Notes: generated by a model not told the origin, from the letters alone. Counted from the first letter of the stretch, positions 8,147 through 15,456 are shown. The stretch: DNA of 17,745 nucleotides from DASXRU01 sp039933315 (GCA_039933315.1 JBDTOI010000082.1:1-17745); one strand, 5' to 3'. A program made the numbers and translations.

Positions 8147-9049
8147 ATGTCAAAGTTTTTCAAAATCGCAATCACCACGTTAACGGTCGCGGCTTTGACA
8201 GCCACTTCGCTTGCTCAGCGCCCGCGATTAAATGGCCCCGAGCCGGCCAGGGATAAGGATGTGCAGTCCAAGCCGAAACCGGTACCCACTCCTCTGACCA
8301 ATGTAAAAGCAAGATACGAGGGCGGCGTGGTTGGATTCGGCAGGAAAGTTGTGGGCTCGCTTCGGCTCGACGATGCCAACCAACGTCTGGTTTTCCACGA
8401 CAAGAACCAGCAGGAAGTTCTATCCCTCCCTTACGGTTCAATCGTTGCTGCCAGTCCGGACACACAATCGAGAAGTGCGGTGAGCCCGACAACCGGCTCC
8501 GTCATAACCAGCATTCCCACCGTGGGAATACTCGGACTCCCGGCACTGCTCGCAAGAAGAAAGTTTCGCTTCCTGAACCTGCAGTATAACGATCGAGACA
8601 CGAAGATGGCCGGCGTCACCAGCTTCAAAATAGACGGGAAAGAAGTTTTGGAGTCGTTCCTGAGAACGCTTTCGGGCAAGGTAGGGCTTACGGCTCGCGG
8701 CGAAGGATTCATTCGCGCGCAAAAGCCTGTGACTTACGTAGTCGGTGATCCTATTTTCTCCAAGCCACGCGCTTCCGCCCGCAGCACAATTACTAATGGC
8801 AAAGCGATAACTCTGCCCCAGCCCACGTATCCGCAGAACGCGAAGGACGCCGGCGCCGAAGGCACCATCACGGTTTACATCACGATTGATGAGAAGGGCG
8901 ATGTGATTGAAGCGCATGCCCTTGGGGGCCATCCCTTCCTGCAAGATGCCGCCGTGGCGGCAGCCAAACAGGCGAAGTTTGAGCCGGCCCAGGTTGACGG
9001 ACAGCCGGCGCTGGTCACTGCTTCCATCACTTATAGATTTACTCTCTAG
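8147..9049 (+). CDS. Exported protein with C-terminal TonB domain
   Basis: This 300-residue protein ends in a TonB C-terminal domain (about 222-300): LPQPTYPQNAKDAGAEGTIT, then VYITIDEKGDVIEAHALGGH and the terminal AVAAAKQAKFEPAQVDGQPA segment. The N-terminus (1-23) looks like a cleavable signal peptide ending SLAQ. A Pro-rich stretch follows (PKPVPTPL, 42-50). Residues about 53-180 form a separate domain (ARYEGGVVGFGRKVVGSLRL, LVFHDKNQQEVLSLPYGSIV) that reads like a bacterial PH/GRAM-type beta barrel. Classical TonB keeps an uncleaved N-terminal anchor and a longer Pro-rich spacer, so this may be a periplasmic carrier or sensor rather than a canonical energy transducer. GAGAGG about seven bases before the ATG supports the start. 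A terminator follows. Confidence 0.82.
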   Translation: MSKFFKIAITTLTVAALTATSLAQRPRLNGPEPARDKDVQSKPKPVPTPLTNVKARYEGGVVGFGRKVVGSLRLDDANQRLVFHDKNQQEVLSLPYGSIVAASPDTQSRSAVSPTTGSVITSIPTVGILGLPALLARRKFRFLNLQYNDRDTKMAGVTSFKIDGKEVLESFLRTLSGKVGLTARGEGFIRAQKPVTYVVGDPIFSKPRASARSTITNGKAITLPQPTYPQNAKDAGAEGTITVYITIDEKGDVIEAHALGGHPFLQDAAVAAAKQAKFEPAQVDGQPALVTASITYRFTL

Positions 9050-9075
9050 ACTGTAAAACAACTTGAGACACTTGA

Positions 9076-9105
9076 GGCTGGTCGCTTTGGCGGCCGGCCT
9101 TTTTT
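9076..9105 (+). terminator. Rho-independent terminator after TonB-domain gene
   Basis: GGCTGGTCGC (9076-9085) pairs over 10 bp with GCGGCCGGCC (9090-9099), counting two G-U pairs, around a TTTG loop. Six Ts follow (9100-9105). It lies 26 bases after the stop codon of the TonB-domain gene. Confidence 0.85.
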
Positions 9106-9152
9106 GCCGTAATGCAAACTGTTAGTTTGCGCATCGGCCACGATCGTAACCG

Positions 9153-9266
9153 AGATTGTAGGGGCGGCACTCCGTGGCCGCCCCCTTCTCCCCAGTTCCA
9201 CTCAACTCTTTAATCATGTAGCAACTTACAAAAGGGGGTGGCCACGGAGTGCCACCCCTACAATCT
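9153..9266. repeat. MITE-like palindromic repeat, copy D (full element)
   Basis: The 35-base arms 9153-9187 and 9232-9266 are inverted copies with two mismatches, both of which would be G-U pairs in RNA of the plus strand. The left arm reads AGATTGTAGGGGCGGCACTC and continues CGTGGCCGCCCCCTT. The 44-base spacer shares AATCATGTAGC and ACTTAC with copy B. It follows directly on the terminator of the TonB-domain gene. No flanking direct repeat is evident. Confidence 0.85.
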
Positions 9267-9484
9267 TTCAACAACAGTTCGCGTTGCTGGGGCGACTCGC
9301 CCCCAGGAGGCAGCAAATCTCCCGGGAGGATGGGAACGATGCCAATCGGAAAGTCGCTCGTATTGTGAGTTTATAATCCGTACAACTCAATCAGACTTGA
9401 GCATTCGCTGGCTTAAGAGTCTCACGTCCTGCTTTACGCAGGCGATGGACTACCGCGGCTACCAGATTGCAGGTGTGCCTATTA
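9267..9484 (+). promoter_or_regulatory. Upstream region of the 320-aa gene with hairpin and perfect -10 box
   Basis: A hairpin with a one-base bulge, CTGGGGCG (9287-9294) with CGCCCCCAG (9298-9306), lies next to the repeat. Further on, TATAAT occurs at 9372-9377, a perfect -10 box, but no convincing -35 element is found 16-18 bases upstream. If used, it would give a leader of about 100 bases. No gene is supported in this stretch; the frame running through it is an extension of repeat-derived codons. Confidence 0.35.
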
Positions 9485-10447
9485 ATGACAAGATCACTGT
9501 TCGCCTTTCTCGCCATTTTGTTTCTTCTGCCGCTGGCTACGCCGGCGCAAACGGATGCGTCCCGGCTCACCGTTAAGCAATTGACGAAAGCCGAAAACGT
9601 CGTCCTCCGATTGCAGCAAATCGAGGCCATGATGCCTGCTTCGCCGGGCTCTCGCCTGGCAGAAGCAGCAACCAATGCTCGCGCGAAGGTCAGTGATCTG
9701 CCGGAAAGCAATATTAAGACAGACCTCTCTACCGCAATCTATTTTTACGAGTTGGCAGCTAACCGAGGAAACCGTCTCGACCTAGCCAATTCTGTTGCTT
9801 CGCAATGCGGATCTGAAAAGCCCGGAGCTTACCGAACACTGTGTGAAAACGGATCCGGGTCGCGTCGCGATCTGATCTCGGCCAAGGCGCGTTTGCATAT
9901 GGCCTGGGCGATAGCCGGCATCGTGGAACAGAGGAGTGGGAAATATAATTCGGGCACTCTGGACGATATGGAGGCCGAGCGACGAATTGATCAGGCCCTG
10001 GCGTTGCGCATAATTTCAGCGCTCAAAGTACTCGAGGATGACGTCGTCGTTCATAAATCGCTGGGAAGCTTCGAGGAAAGCAATACGCTGGCTCGCGTTC
10101 CGTTCGAAACGTTTCAACGCGACTTGCGAAAAGTTTCCGCCGAGGTCGAGACAATGCTTTCCTGGCTGCCGCAGAATAAGTTGAAGAGCGCGCTCGGCAA
10201 CGCATTACATTCTTACCAGGACGGCGGATTACGTTGGGCTGGCATCTACCGGCCGCGAGTAGTGAACGTTGCTAATCTGGTATCTTCGGGAATGATCCTC
10301 ACGTCCGCGGACGCAGCCTTTCTTGCCACGACGCCTTACACTGTCGCGATCAACTGGAGGCAGGGCAGCAAGTACTTGAAACTCGCTGAGGAAACATTCG
10401 AGCGGAACGCCGGCCTCAACAACCGCGAACTAGCTCGCTTGCATTGA
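9485..10447 (+). CDS. Exported helical protein of unknown function
   Basis: I do not recognise this 320-residue protein. The ATG at 9485 is preferred over in-frame TTG 9467 and GTG 9473 because it starts a clean signal peptide (MTRSLFAFLAILFLLPLATP, cleavage near AQT) and has GCAGGTG about ten bases upstream. The mature part is mostly predicted alpha-helical. Recognisable stretches include TVKQLTKAENVVLRLQQIEA, AIYFYELAANRGNRLDLANS (with two Cys shortly after, in SQCGSEK and LCENGSG, that could form a disulfide), DDMEAERRIDQALALRIISA and a C-terminal YTVAINWRQGSKYLKLAEET. There are no membrane segments beyond the leader and no catalytic motif. It is probably periplasmic. It is convergent with the kinase gene. 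Confidence 0.78.
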   Translation: MTRSLFAFLAILFLLPLATPAQTDASRLTVKQLTKAENVVLRLQQIEAMMPASPGSRLAEAATNARAKVSDLPESNIKTDLSTAIYFYELAANRGNRLDLANSVASQCGSEKPGAYRTLCENGSGSRRDLISAKARLHMAWAIAGIVEQRSGKYNSGTLDDMEAERRIDQALALRIISALKVLEDDVVVHKSLGSFEESNTLARVPFETFQRDLRKVSAEVETMLSWLPQNKLKSALGNALHSYQDGGLRWAGIYRPRVVNVANLVSSGMILTSADAAFLATTPYTVAINWRQGSKYLKLAEETFERNAGLNNRELARLH

Positions 10448-10780
10448 GAGCCAGCCAGTCACCTCGCAGAAAAATCCTTCCCGCCTGAAACAATCTCCCG
10501 TCTAAAGTGCAGCCCGTGAAACCGTGAGCCCTCGTCCTGCTATTTCGCTGGGGCTGGCACAAAAAATAATCGACAGTCCCGCAGCGCAGTATTTCGCGTC
10601 TCTGGCACAAACTCGTTTCCTTCTGCCGCAGCGGTTGGCAAGAGAGAGCGCTGTGATTGACGTGCCCGCTGGCGCGCGGGCCCGTTCGAGCAGACCAACT
10701 ATTGCCGAGAGATGCGACGCGCCCCTATCACCTACTGCGCGGCGGTTGACGATTTGATATGCATCCCTGGCGCGCAACAG
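10448..10780. other. Convergent intergenic region without a supported gene
   Basis: This region separates the ends of the helical-protein gene (plus) and the kinase gene (minus). Two short overlapping open frames on opposite strands are unsupported: neither has a ribosome-binding site nor any recognisable motif. A GC-only hairpin (GCCCGC 10664-10669 / GCGGGC 10676-10681) is present without a T-run on either strand, so no clear terminator for either gene is seen. It could be decayed coding sequence. Confidence 0.5.
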
Positions 10781-13699
10781 TCACGTGCCGAGGTTCATCA
10801 CCCATATGTCACTTGTGGTGCGCCGGCGCGAGTAGACCAACTGGTGACCATCGCGCGAGGTGTGAGCGTCTTCTAGAAATAGGCCGGTCTCTGGAAAGTT
10901 AGTCACCTTTTCAGGCTGGGCCTTTCGCCAGTTCTGAGCCGGCCCGGGCACACGATAGATATTCCCGTGGTCGAGCGTGTAGTAAACCCATTTGCCTGAT
11001 GGCGAAACGAAAGGATGAAACTCCTGCCGGCGCGTATCGACAACTATCCGGGACTCGCCCCCTTCTATCGGGATCGCTCTCACGTCAACATTACCGGCTG
11101 CGATAGAGTGATAAACCAGCCACTTGCCCTCGGGGCTTGGCACACCAATACCGTATATACCTTCCTCATTAGTAATGCGCCGGGAACTCTTACTTGCCAG
11201 ATCATAGATGTATATCTGGCCGTCGGCGAAAGATTGATAAACGAACGCGCCCCCGCCGGGCATCCATCTTGGTGCACCGGCTTCCTTAATCAACAGTTGC
11301 GGATTTGCCCCATCGGCAGCCATCACCCATATGCCGATCGTGCCCTGCTCGCCTCTGGACGCTTCTCTAAAGAAAACGATGTTGCGGCCATCGGGCGACC
11401 AATCTGGATCGCTATCATCAAAGTTCGGGTCCGAGGTCAATTGAACAGGGGCCGAGCCTCTATCAACCCGCCAGATGTAAGAGCTTGCGCCGCGATGGGA
11501 ATCGTAGACCGACGACATCCCGTCAGGCGAAATGCTGTGAAAGTATATCCTGTCACTCCCGCTGGTCACCGGCTGTGGCGCCCCCATGTTGCGCGGGGTT
11601 TCAGCGTCAAAGGGAAGCGACTCGATGTTAAGCGAGACGTCAAGCGCTGCGTAGGCGATTAACTTCCCATCGCGCGACACCGTTGCTTGCGAGTCATACC
11701 CGCGACCAACCGTAAGCGGAGAGGGATTGCCTGACGCCTTTCCTTCCGCACTCGAAAAAGGTAATTGCCAGAGAGAGTAGTTCTTGCCCGCTTCTACATT
11801 CGAATAGAAGATCGCTCCGGAGTCGGCGCCCCACACCGGGTGCTTGCCTTTAACTATCTTCTGTGGCTCGCCACCTTTGCTGCTTACAATGAATACAGTG
11901 TTGTTCGCCTCAAAGGCTATCCATCGCCTATCGGGCGAGTAACTCGGGTAAGCAAGATACGGGGCGCCTTGAGATTTGATGGGAATCTCCTCAGGATTGC
12001 CGCCGATGGAGGGGACTCGGTAGATTTTTTGGCCGTGCCACGGACCGCTGGAATAAATGATTGATGACCCGTCGGACGACCAGGACGGGAAGGTCCCCGA
12101 TTCAACTATGCGCCGCGGGCTGCCCCCGAACGCAGGCATCACCCAGATAGCCCCGCCCATCAGCGGCTGCTCTGTGCCATAAAGGAAAAAGCATAGGCAG
12201 TTGTATTCGCCCGAACGCGACGAGACGAACGCTATCTGCTTGCCGTCGGGCGAAAAAGATGGCTGCATATCATCTGCCGGGTTGTTTGTGAGATTGATGT
12301 CAGGGCCGCCCGTCACCTGTTTAAGAAATATCTCAAAGTTGCCCGTGCGATCTGAGACGTAGGCGATGGTTTGCCCGTCCGGCGAAAAGGTCGGCTCCCC
12401 TTCGTAGCCCTGGTCAACGGTGATCGGCGCCAGCGTGACCCGCCCCAGCGGGGCAGAGGCCGCCTCTGATACGGGCTGCCTTCTCGAACGGTTGAGCATC
12501 CATCCGGCGACGGCTACGCCCAGTATGAGCAACGCGCCCAGGGCCGCCAGCATCGACGTGGCCCGCCAGCCGCGCGGCTTAATAATCGCTCCGGCTTTTA
12601 CCTGAGAGCTCGGGAGGGAGTTTGTTTCAACGGCCCGTTTGAGTCGGCGCAAATCGAGCTCGAAATCCCCCGCATGTCGGTAGCGTTCGCCGGGGGCTTT
12701 TGCCATCGCTTTGGCCAGGATGTCCATCACTTCGGGCGGCAATTGTGAATTCAACTCGATGGCCGGGCGAGGCTCTTCGTTGATGATCGAGTGAAGCGTA
12801 TCGATTGCCGATTTACCCCCAAATGGCCGTTTGCCTGTAAGCATCTCGTAGAGCACTACGCCCAGGGAGAAGATATCTGTGCGATGATCGACTCGGCGGG
12901 CTTCAGCTTGTTCAGGTGACATGTAATTGATGGTCCCCATCACAATGCCCGCCCCTGTCTTTACTAGAGAAGCAGTCGGTTCCTCGAGGTCGCCAGTCCC
13001 GCCTTGCTCGGTCAGCTTGGCCAGGCCAAAGTCCAGGGCTTTAACATACCCATCCGTGCGCACCATTATGTTTTCGGGTTTTATGTCACGGTGTACGATG
13101 CCCGCTTGATGAGCCGCCGCCAGCGCGCTTGCCCCTTGTATAGCAACGTCAAGCACTTCGCGCAGCTTCATTCTTGTGTCCGACATGCGTTCGCGCAGGG
13201 TCTGACCTTCTACATACTCTGTCGCTATGAAGTGGATGGAGTCTGCCTGCCCAATCTCATAAACCGTGAGTATGTTTGGATGATTGAGAGCAGAAGCGGC
13301 GTGCGCCTCCTGTCGAAACCTGCGGAGGCGGTCCTGATCTATGGTGAGTTCACTATGCAGCAGCTTGAGTGCGACCTTGCGAGAGAGCCTGCTGTCCTGG
13401 GCCAGGTAAACTTCTCCCATACCGCCGCGACCCAGCAAGTTAATGACCTTGTAAGGGCCCAGACTCTGACCCGAGGTCAAGACGGCCTGACGGTCAACTA
13501 GTAATTCCGTGTCGGCGTACGCCGGTGAATCGATGAAACTACCATCCTTCTCGTGCGCGGCGATCAACTTCTCGACCTCTCTCCGCAGTGCCTCGTCGCC
13601 GGCGCAGGCTTCCGTGAGGAACGCGGCGCGCTCCGCCGGCCCGCGCTCCAGGGCAGAGTGAAACAGTTCGTCAACTCGTCGCCAGCGTTCAGGAGACAT
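10781..13699 (-). CDS. Membrane-anchored Ser/Thr protein kinase with PD40/TolB-like propeller
   Basis: This 972-residue transmembrane kinase phosphorylates Ser/Thr on cytoplasmic targets. After an N-terminal helical stretch (1-75, typical of kinases paired with ECF sigma factors) comes a complete PknB-type catalytic domain: Gly-loop GRGGMGEV 90-97, ATP lysine K112, alpha-C E131, HRDIKPEN 203-210 with catalytic D205, DFG 223-225, and activation-segment SPE near 261-263. All essential residues are present, so it should be active. A single transmembrane helix spans about 381-402. The outer part (about 415-972) carries some 11 PD40/WD40-like blades, with FSPDG at 438 and 482, WSSDG 540, VSRDG 674, ISPDG 723, WSPDG 767, VSPSG 898 and TSRDG 947. 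That suggests one large or two consecutive beta-propellers serving as a sensor or binding surface. The ATG lies 9 bp after the sigma-factor stop codon, so the two genes are very likely cotranscribed and translationally coupled. Confidence 0.95.
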   Translation of the reverse strand: MSPERWRRVDELFHSALERGPAERAAFLTEACAGDEALRREVEKLIAAHEKDGSFIDSPAYADTELLVDRQAVLTSGQSLGPYKVINLLGRGGMGEVYLAQDSRLSRKVALKLLHSELTIDQDRLRRFRQEAHAASALNHPNILTVYEIGQADSIHFIATEYVEGQTLRERMSDTRMKLREVLDVAIQGASALAAAHQAGIVHRDIKPENIMVRTDGYVKALDFGLAKLTEQGGTGDLEEPTASLVKTGAGIVMGTINYMSPEQAEARRVDHRTDIFSLGVVLYEMLTGKRPFGGKSAIDTLHSIINEEPRPAIELNSQLPPEVMDILAKAMAKAPGERYRHAGDFELDLRRLKRAVETNSLPSSQVKAGAIIKPRGWRATSMLAALGALLILGVAVAGWMLNRSRRQPVSEAASAPLGRVTLAPITVDQGYEGEPTFSPDGQTIAYVSDRTGNFEIFLKQVTGGPDINLTNNPADDMQPSFSPDGKQIAFVSSRSGEYNCLCFFLYGTEQPLMGGAIWVMPAFGGSPRRIVESGTFPSWSSDGSSIIYSSGPWHGQKIYRVPSIGGNPEEIPIKSQGAPYLAYPSYSPDRRWIAFEANNTVFIVSSKGGEPQKIVKGKHPVWGADSGAIFYSNVEAGKNYSLWQLPFSSAEGKASGNPSPLTVGRGYDSQATVSRDGKLIAYAALDVSLNIESLPFDAETPRNMGAPQPVTSGSDRIYFHSISPDGMSSVYDSHRGASSYIWRVDRGSAPVQLTSDPNFDDSDPDWSPDGRNIVFFREASRGEQGTIGIWVMAADGANPQLLIKEAGAPRWMPGGGAFVYQSFADGQIYIYDLASKSSRRITNEEGIYGIGVPSPEGKWLVYHSIAAGNVDVRAIPIEGGESRIVVDTRRQEFHPFVSPSGKWVYYTLDHGNIYRVPGPAQNWRKAQPEKVTNFPETGLFLEDAHTSRDGHQLVYSRRRTTSDIWVMNLGT

Positions 13700-13708
13700 T
13701 GTCTCGCT

Positions 13709-14284
13709 CTACTCCTCGCCGATCTCGGACCGCAGCCACGCGCGCGCCATGCTCCAATCACGTTTGACTGTCGCAGGTGATATCCCGAGAACTTCAGCCG
13801 TCTCTTCGATGCGCAACCCGCCGAAGTATCTGAGTTCAACGATCCGGCCCTTCTGCGGATCGATGGCTTCCAACCTGCGCAGGGCTTCGTCAAGTGCGAT
13901 CAAGTTCACATCGGGCCGAGAGGCGAGGCGGTCAACCTTACTGAGGGACAGCATGTATTGCCCACCGCCGCGTTTGACGGCCTGCCGGCTTCTGGCGTGA
14001 TCGACCAGAATCTCTCGCATCAGCCGCGCGGCGATGCCGAAGAAGTGGGCGCGGTTCTCCCAGCGCATCTGGTCTTGATCGACAAGCCGCAGGTAGGCCT
14101 CGTTGACTAAAGCCGTCGTTTGCAGCGTGTGGCCAGGGCGCTCGCGACTCATGTAATGGTGAGCCAGTCGTCGCAGTTCTGTATAGACCAGCGGCATCAG
14201 GCGGTCGAGCGCCGCCTTGTCGCCGTTGCTCCAGGCGACGAGGAGTTGGGTCACTTCATGCGGGGGAGACGAGGTAACACTCAT
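13709..14284 (-). CDS. ECF-type RNA polymerase sigma factor (PF07638/TIGR02999-like)
   Basis: This is a 191-residue sigma factor that would direct RNA polymerase to a small regulon. Region 2 covers about 10-100, with family-typical TALVNEAYLRL (57-67) and the core-binding/-10 segment ENRAHFFGIAARLMREILVD (76-95). Region 4 covers about 128-185, with the helix-turn-helix IEETAEVLGISPATVKRDWS at 159-178. The start is placed at ATG 14284 because GGAGAG lies about seven bases upstream of it; an in-frame TTG at 14305 would add seven residues with no ribosome-binding site. No anti-sigma gene is adjacent. Instead the kinase gene follows after 9 bp, the arrangement in which kinase signalling is thought to control the sigma factor. 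No conserved extra C-terminal domain is present. Confidence 0.93.
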   Translation of the reverse strand: MSVTSSPPHEVTQLLVAWSNGDKAALDRLMPLVYTELRRLAHHYMSRERPGHTLQTTALVNEAYLRLVDQDQMRWENRAHFFGIAARLMREILVDHARSRQAVKRGGGQYMLSLSKVDRLASRPDVNLIALDEALRRLEAIDPQKGRIVELRYFGGLRIEETAEVLGISPATVKRDWSMARAWLRSEIGEE

Positions 14285-14320
14285 GTGCTCTCTCCGGCGG
14301 AACAACGACTGGTTTGGCGG

Positions 14321-14351
14321 ATTCTACCACCTTTCTCGCGGTGGCCAGCAA
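14321..14351 (-). promoter_or_regulatory. Candidate promoter of the sigma factor-kinase operon
   Basis: On the minus strand TTGCTG (14351-14346) and TAGAAT (14326-14321, five of six -10 consensus bases) are separated by 19 bases. Transcription would start near 14314, about 30 bases before the ATG. The spacer contains the short palindrome CCACC...GGTGG. The -10 match is good; the spacing is longer than ideal. Confidence 0.3.
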
Positions 14352-14400
14352 GCCGAATAATTCCTTAGAAAAATTTTGCGCTTCCGTGAGCCGTTTCGGT

Positions 14401-14422
14401 CCCCCTTTTCGCAGTAAGGGGG
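14401..14422. promoter_or_regulatory. Hairpin in the divergent intergenic region
   Basis: CCCCCTT (14401-14407) pairs with AAGGGGG (14416-14422) around an eight-base loop, and imperfect pairing continues outward (CCGTTTC near 14390 with GAAGGCGG near 14424). It lies midway between the divergent sigma-factor and HAF-protein genes. It could be an operator-like inverted repeat or a leader structure of the rightward transcript. Confidence 0.35.
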
Positions 14423-14513
14423 TGAAGGCGGAAAGTTGCTCGTCTCCGGCTCGTACCAGGATGCCCGAGGGGCGGTTGCTTCTCAGCGCGAGGTCGCTGA
14501 GTAGAGAGTCAAG

Positions 14514-14541
14514 GCGGAGTCAACACTGCGGAGTCAACACT
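14514..14541 (+). repeat. Perfect tandem 14-bp direct repeat upstream of HAF gene
   Basis: GCGGAGTCAACACT occurs twice with no spacer (14514-14527 and 14528-14541). It ends about ten bases before the ribosome-binding site of the HAF-repeat gene. It may be a replication-slippage duplication or a paired binding site for a regulator or RNA-binding protein in the 5' leader. Confidence 0.8.
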
Positions 14542-14563
14542 AACGAGAATGAGAGGAGAAATC

Positions 14564-15445
14564 ATGAAGAGAATTGGAAGACTTACTCTGGCATCGGTTG
14601 TCATGTGTTTCGTTTTGTCGGCGCTTGGCCTCAAGGCTGAGGCGCAAGAGCGGGAGTACATCAGGATTGCTCCCGAGGGAGCCCGGTCCAGCACGGCATT
14701 TGGGATTAATCCGCGCGGTGACATTGTCGGGTCATTCGTGGATCAAAATTCCGTCACGCACGGCTTTCTGCTGAGCAAAGGCGAACTTACAGTGATCGAC
14801 TTTCCCGGGGCCGCCGGCACTATTGCTCGCGGCATCAGTCCGAGCGGCAAAATTGTCGGCAGCTATTGGCTAACCGAAGATCCCCTGGTGGCGTCTCGCG
14901 GATTTCTGCGCACCAAAAAAGGCGAATTCGTTGAGGTCCGATACCCAGGACATTCGTGGGAAATCGCGCAGCGGATCTTGCCCAACGGCACGATTCTCGG
15001 CTGCCGCCACGATACTGATCAAATGGCGACCATGAGGGGGGTCACAATCGGGAAGGACGGGCCGTTGGAGATCGAAGCCTTCGGCTCGATGAATAACGGG
15101 GCCACGCCCGACCTGCGGGTGATCGTCGGTTTTTGGTTCAACATGATGGATAACCAGCAGGAAAGCTACAAGATTGAAGACGGCGTCTTCACCCCGTTCA
15201 TGAAGCCCGGCTCCAACTTGACCAACGCCTGGGATATCAACCCGGACGGCGTGATCGTAGGCGTATACCGGGTCGGGAGCACCGTGCGCGGCTTTGTCAG
15301 GACCGGGGACAGCTATGCCACGATCCATTATCCGGGATCGACTGTGACCAGGACGTTCGGCATCAACGATAGTGGCGATGTCGTCGGAAATTATATGTTG
15401 GCTGGTGCGACCTACGCCTATCTTGCCCGCGTGATCGAAGAATAA
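14564..15445 (+). CDS. Secreted HAF-repeat (propeller-like) protein
   Basis: This 293-residue exported protein has a signal peptide (1-27, ending AEAQ). The rest carries HAF-type extracellular repeats (TIGR02913-like). The motif GIN..G.IVG.. recurs at residues 47-58 (GINPRGDIVGSF), 90-101 (GISPSGKIVGSY), 138-148 (ILPNGTILGCR), about 182-191 (a degenerate LRVIVGFW), 224-235 (DINPDGVIVGVY) and 266-277 (GINDSGDVVGNY). A GFL.../YPG segment follows several of them. The even spacing of 42-48 residues fits a six-bladed beta-propeller; that fold is my inference. The start is ATG 14564, preceded by GAGGAG about seven bases upstream; an ATG at 14549 is in frame but lies ahead of that site. It is divergent from the sigma-kinase operon. 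Function is unknown, possibly an extracellular binding protein. Confidence 0.85.
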   Translation: MKRIGRLTLASVVMCFVLSALGLKAEAQEREYIRIAPEGARSSTAFGINPRGDIVGSFVDQNSVTHGFLLSKGELTVIDFPGAAGTIARGISPSGKIVGSYWLTEDPLVASRGFLRTKKGEFVEVRYPGHSWEIAQRILPNGTILGCRHDTDQMATMRGVTIGKDGPLEIEAFGSMNNGATPDLRVIVGFWFNMMDNQQESYKIEDGVFTPFMKPGSNLTNAWDINPDGVIVGVYRVGSTVRGFVRTGDSYATIHYPGSTVTRTFGINDSGDVVGNYMLAGATYAYLARVIEE

Positions 15446-15456
15446 CGATCTGTAGG

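Noticed and set aside
8438..9061. 207-residue minus-strand open frame over the TonB-domain gene
   Set aside because: It is a shadow of a gene with a clear signal peptide, Shine-Dalgarno sequence, conserved domain and terminator on the other strand.
5572..9266. CRISPR array or tRNA-like structure suggested by repeated stem-loops
   Set aside because: The copies are kilobases apart, inverted rather than regularly spaced direct repeats, and no cloverleaf or cas gene is present.
10502..10777. Short open frames on both strands between the convergent genes
   Set aside because: Neither has a ribosome-binding site, a motif or a signal peptide, and they overlap each other almost completely.
11015..11662. 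215-residue plus-strand open frame inside the kinase gene
   Set aside because: It lies wholly antisense to the PD40 region of the kinase, whose blades are all intact, and it has no ribosome-binding site or family motif.
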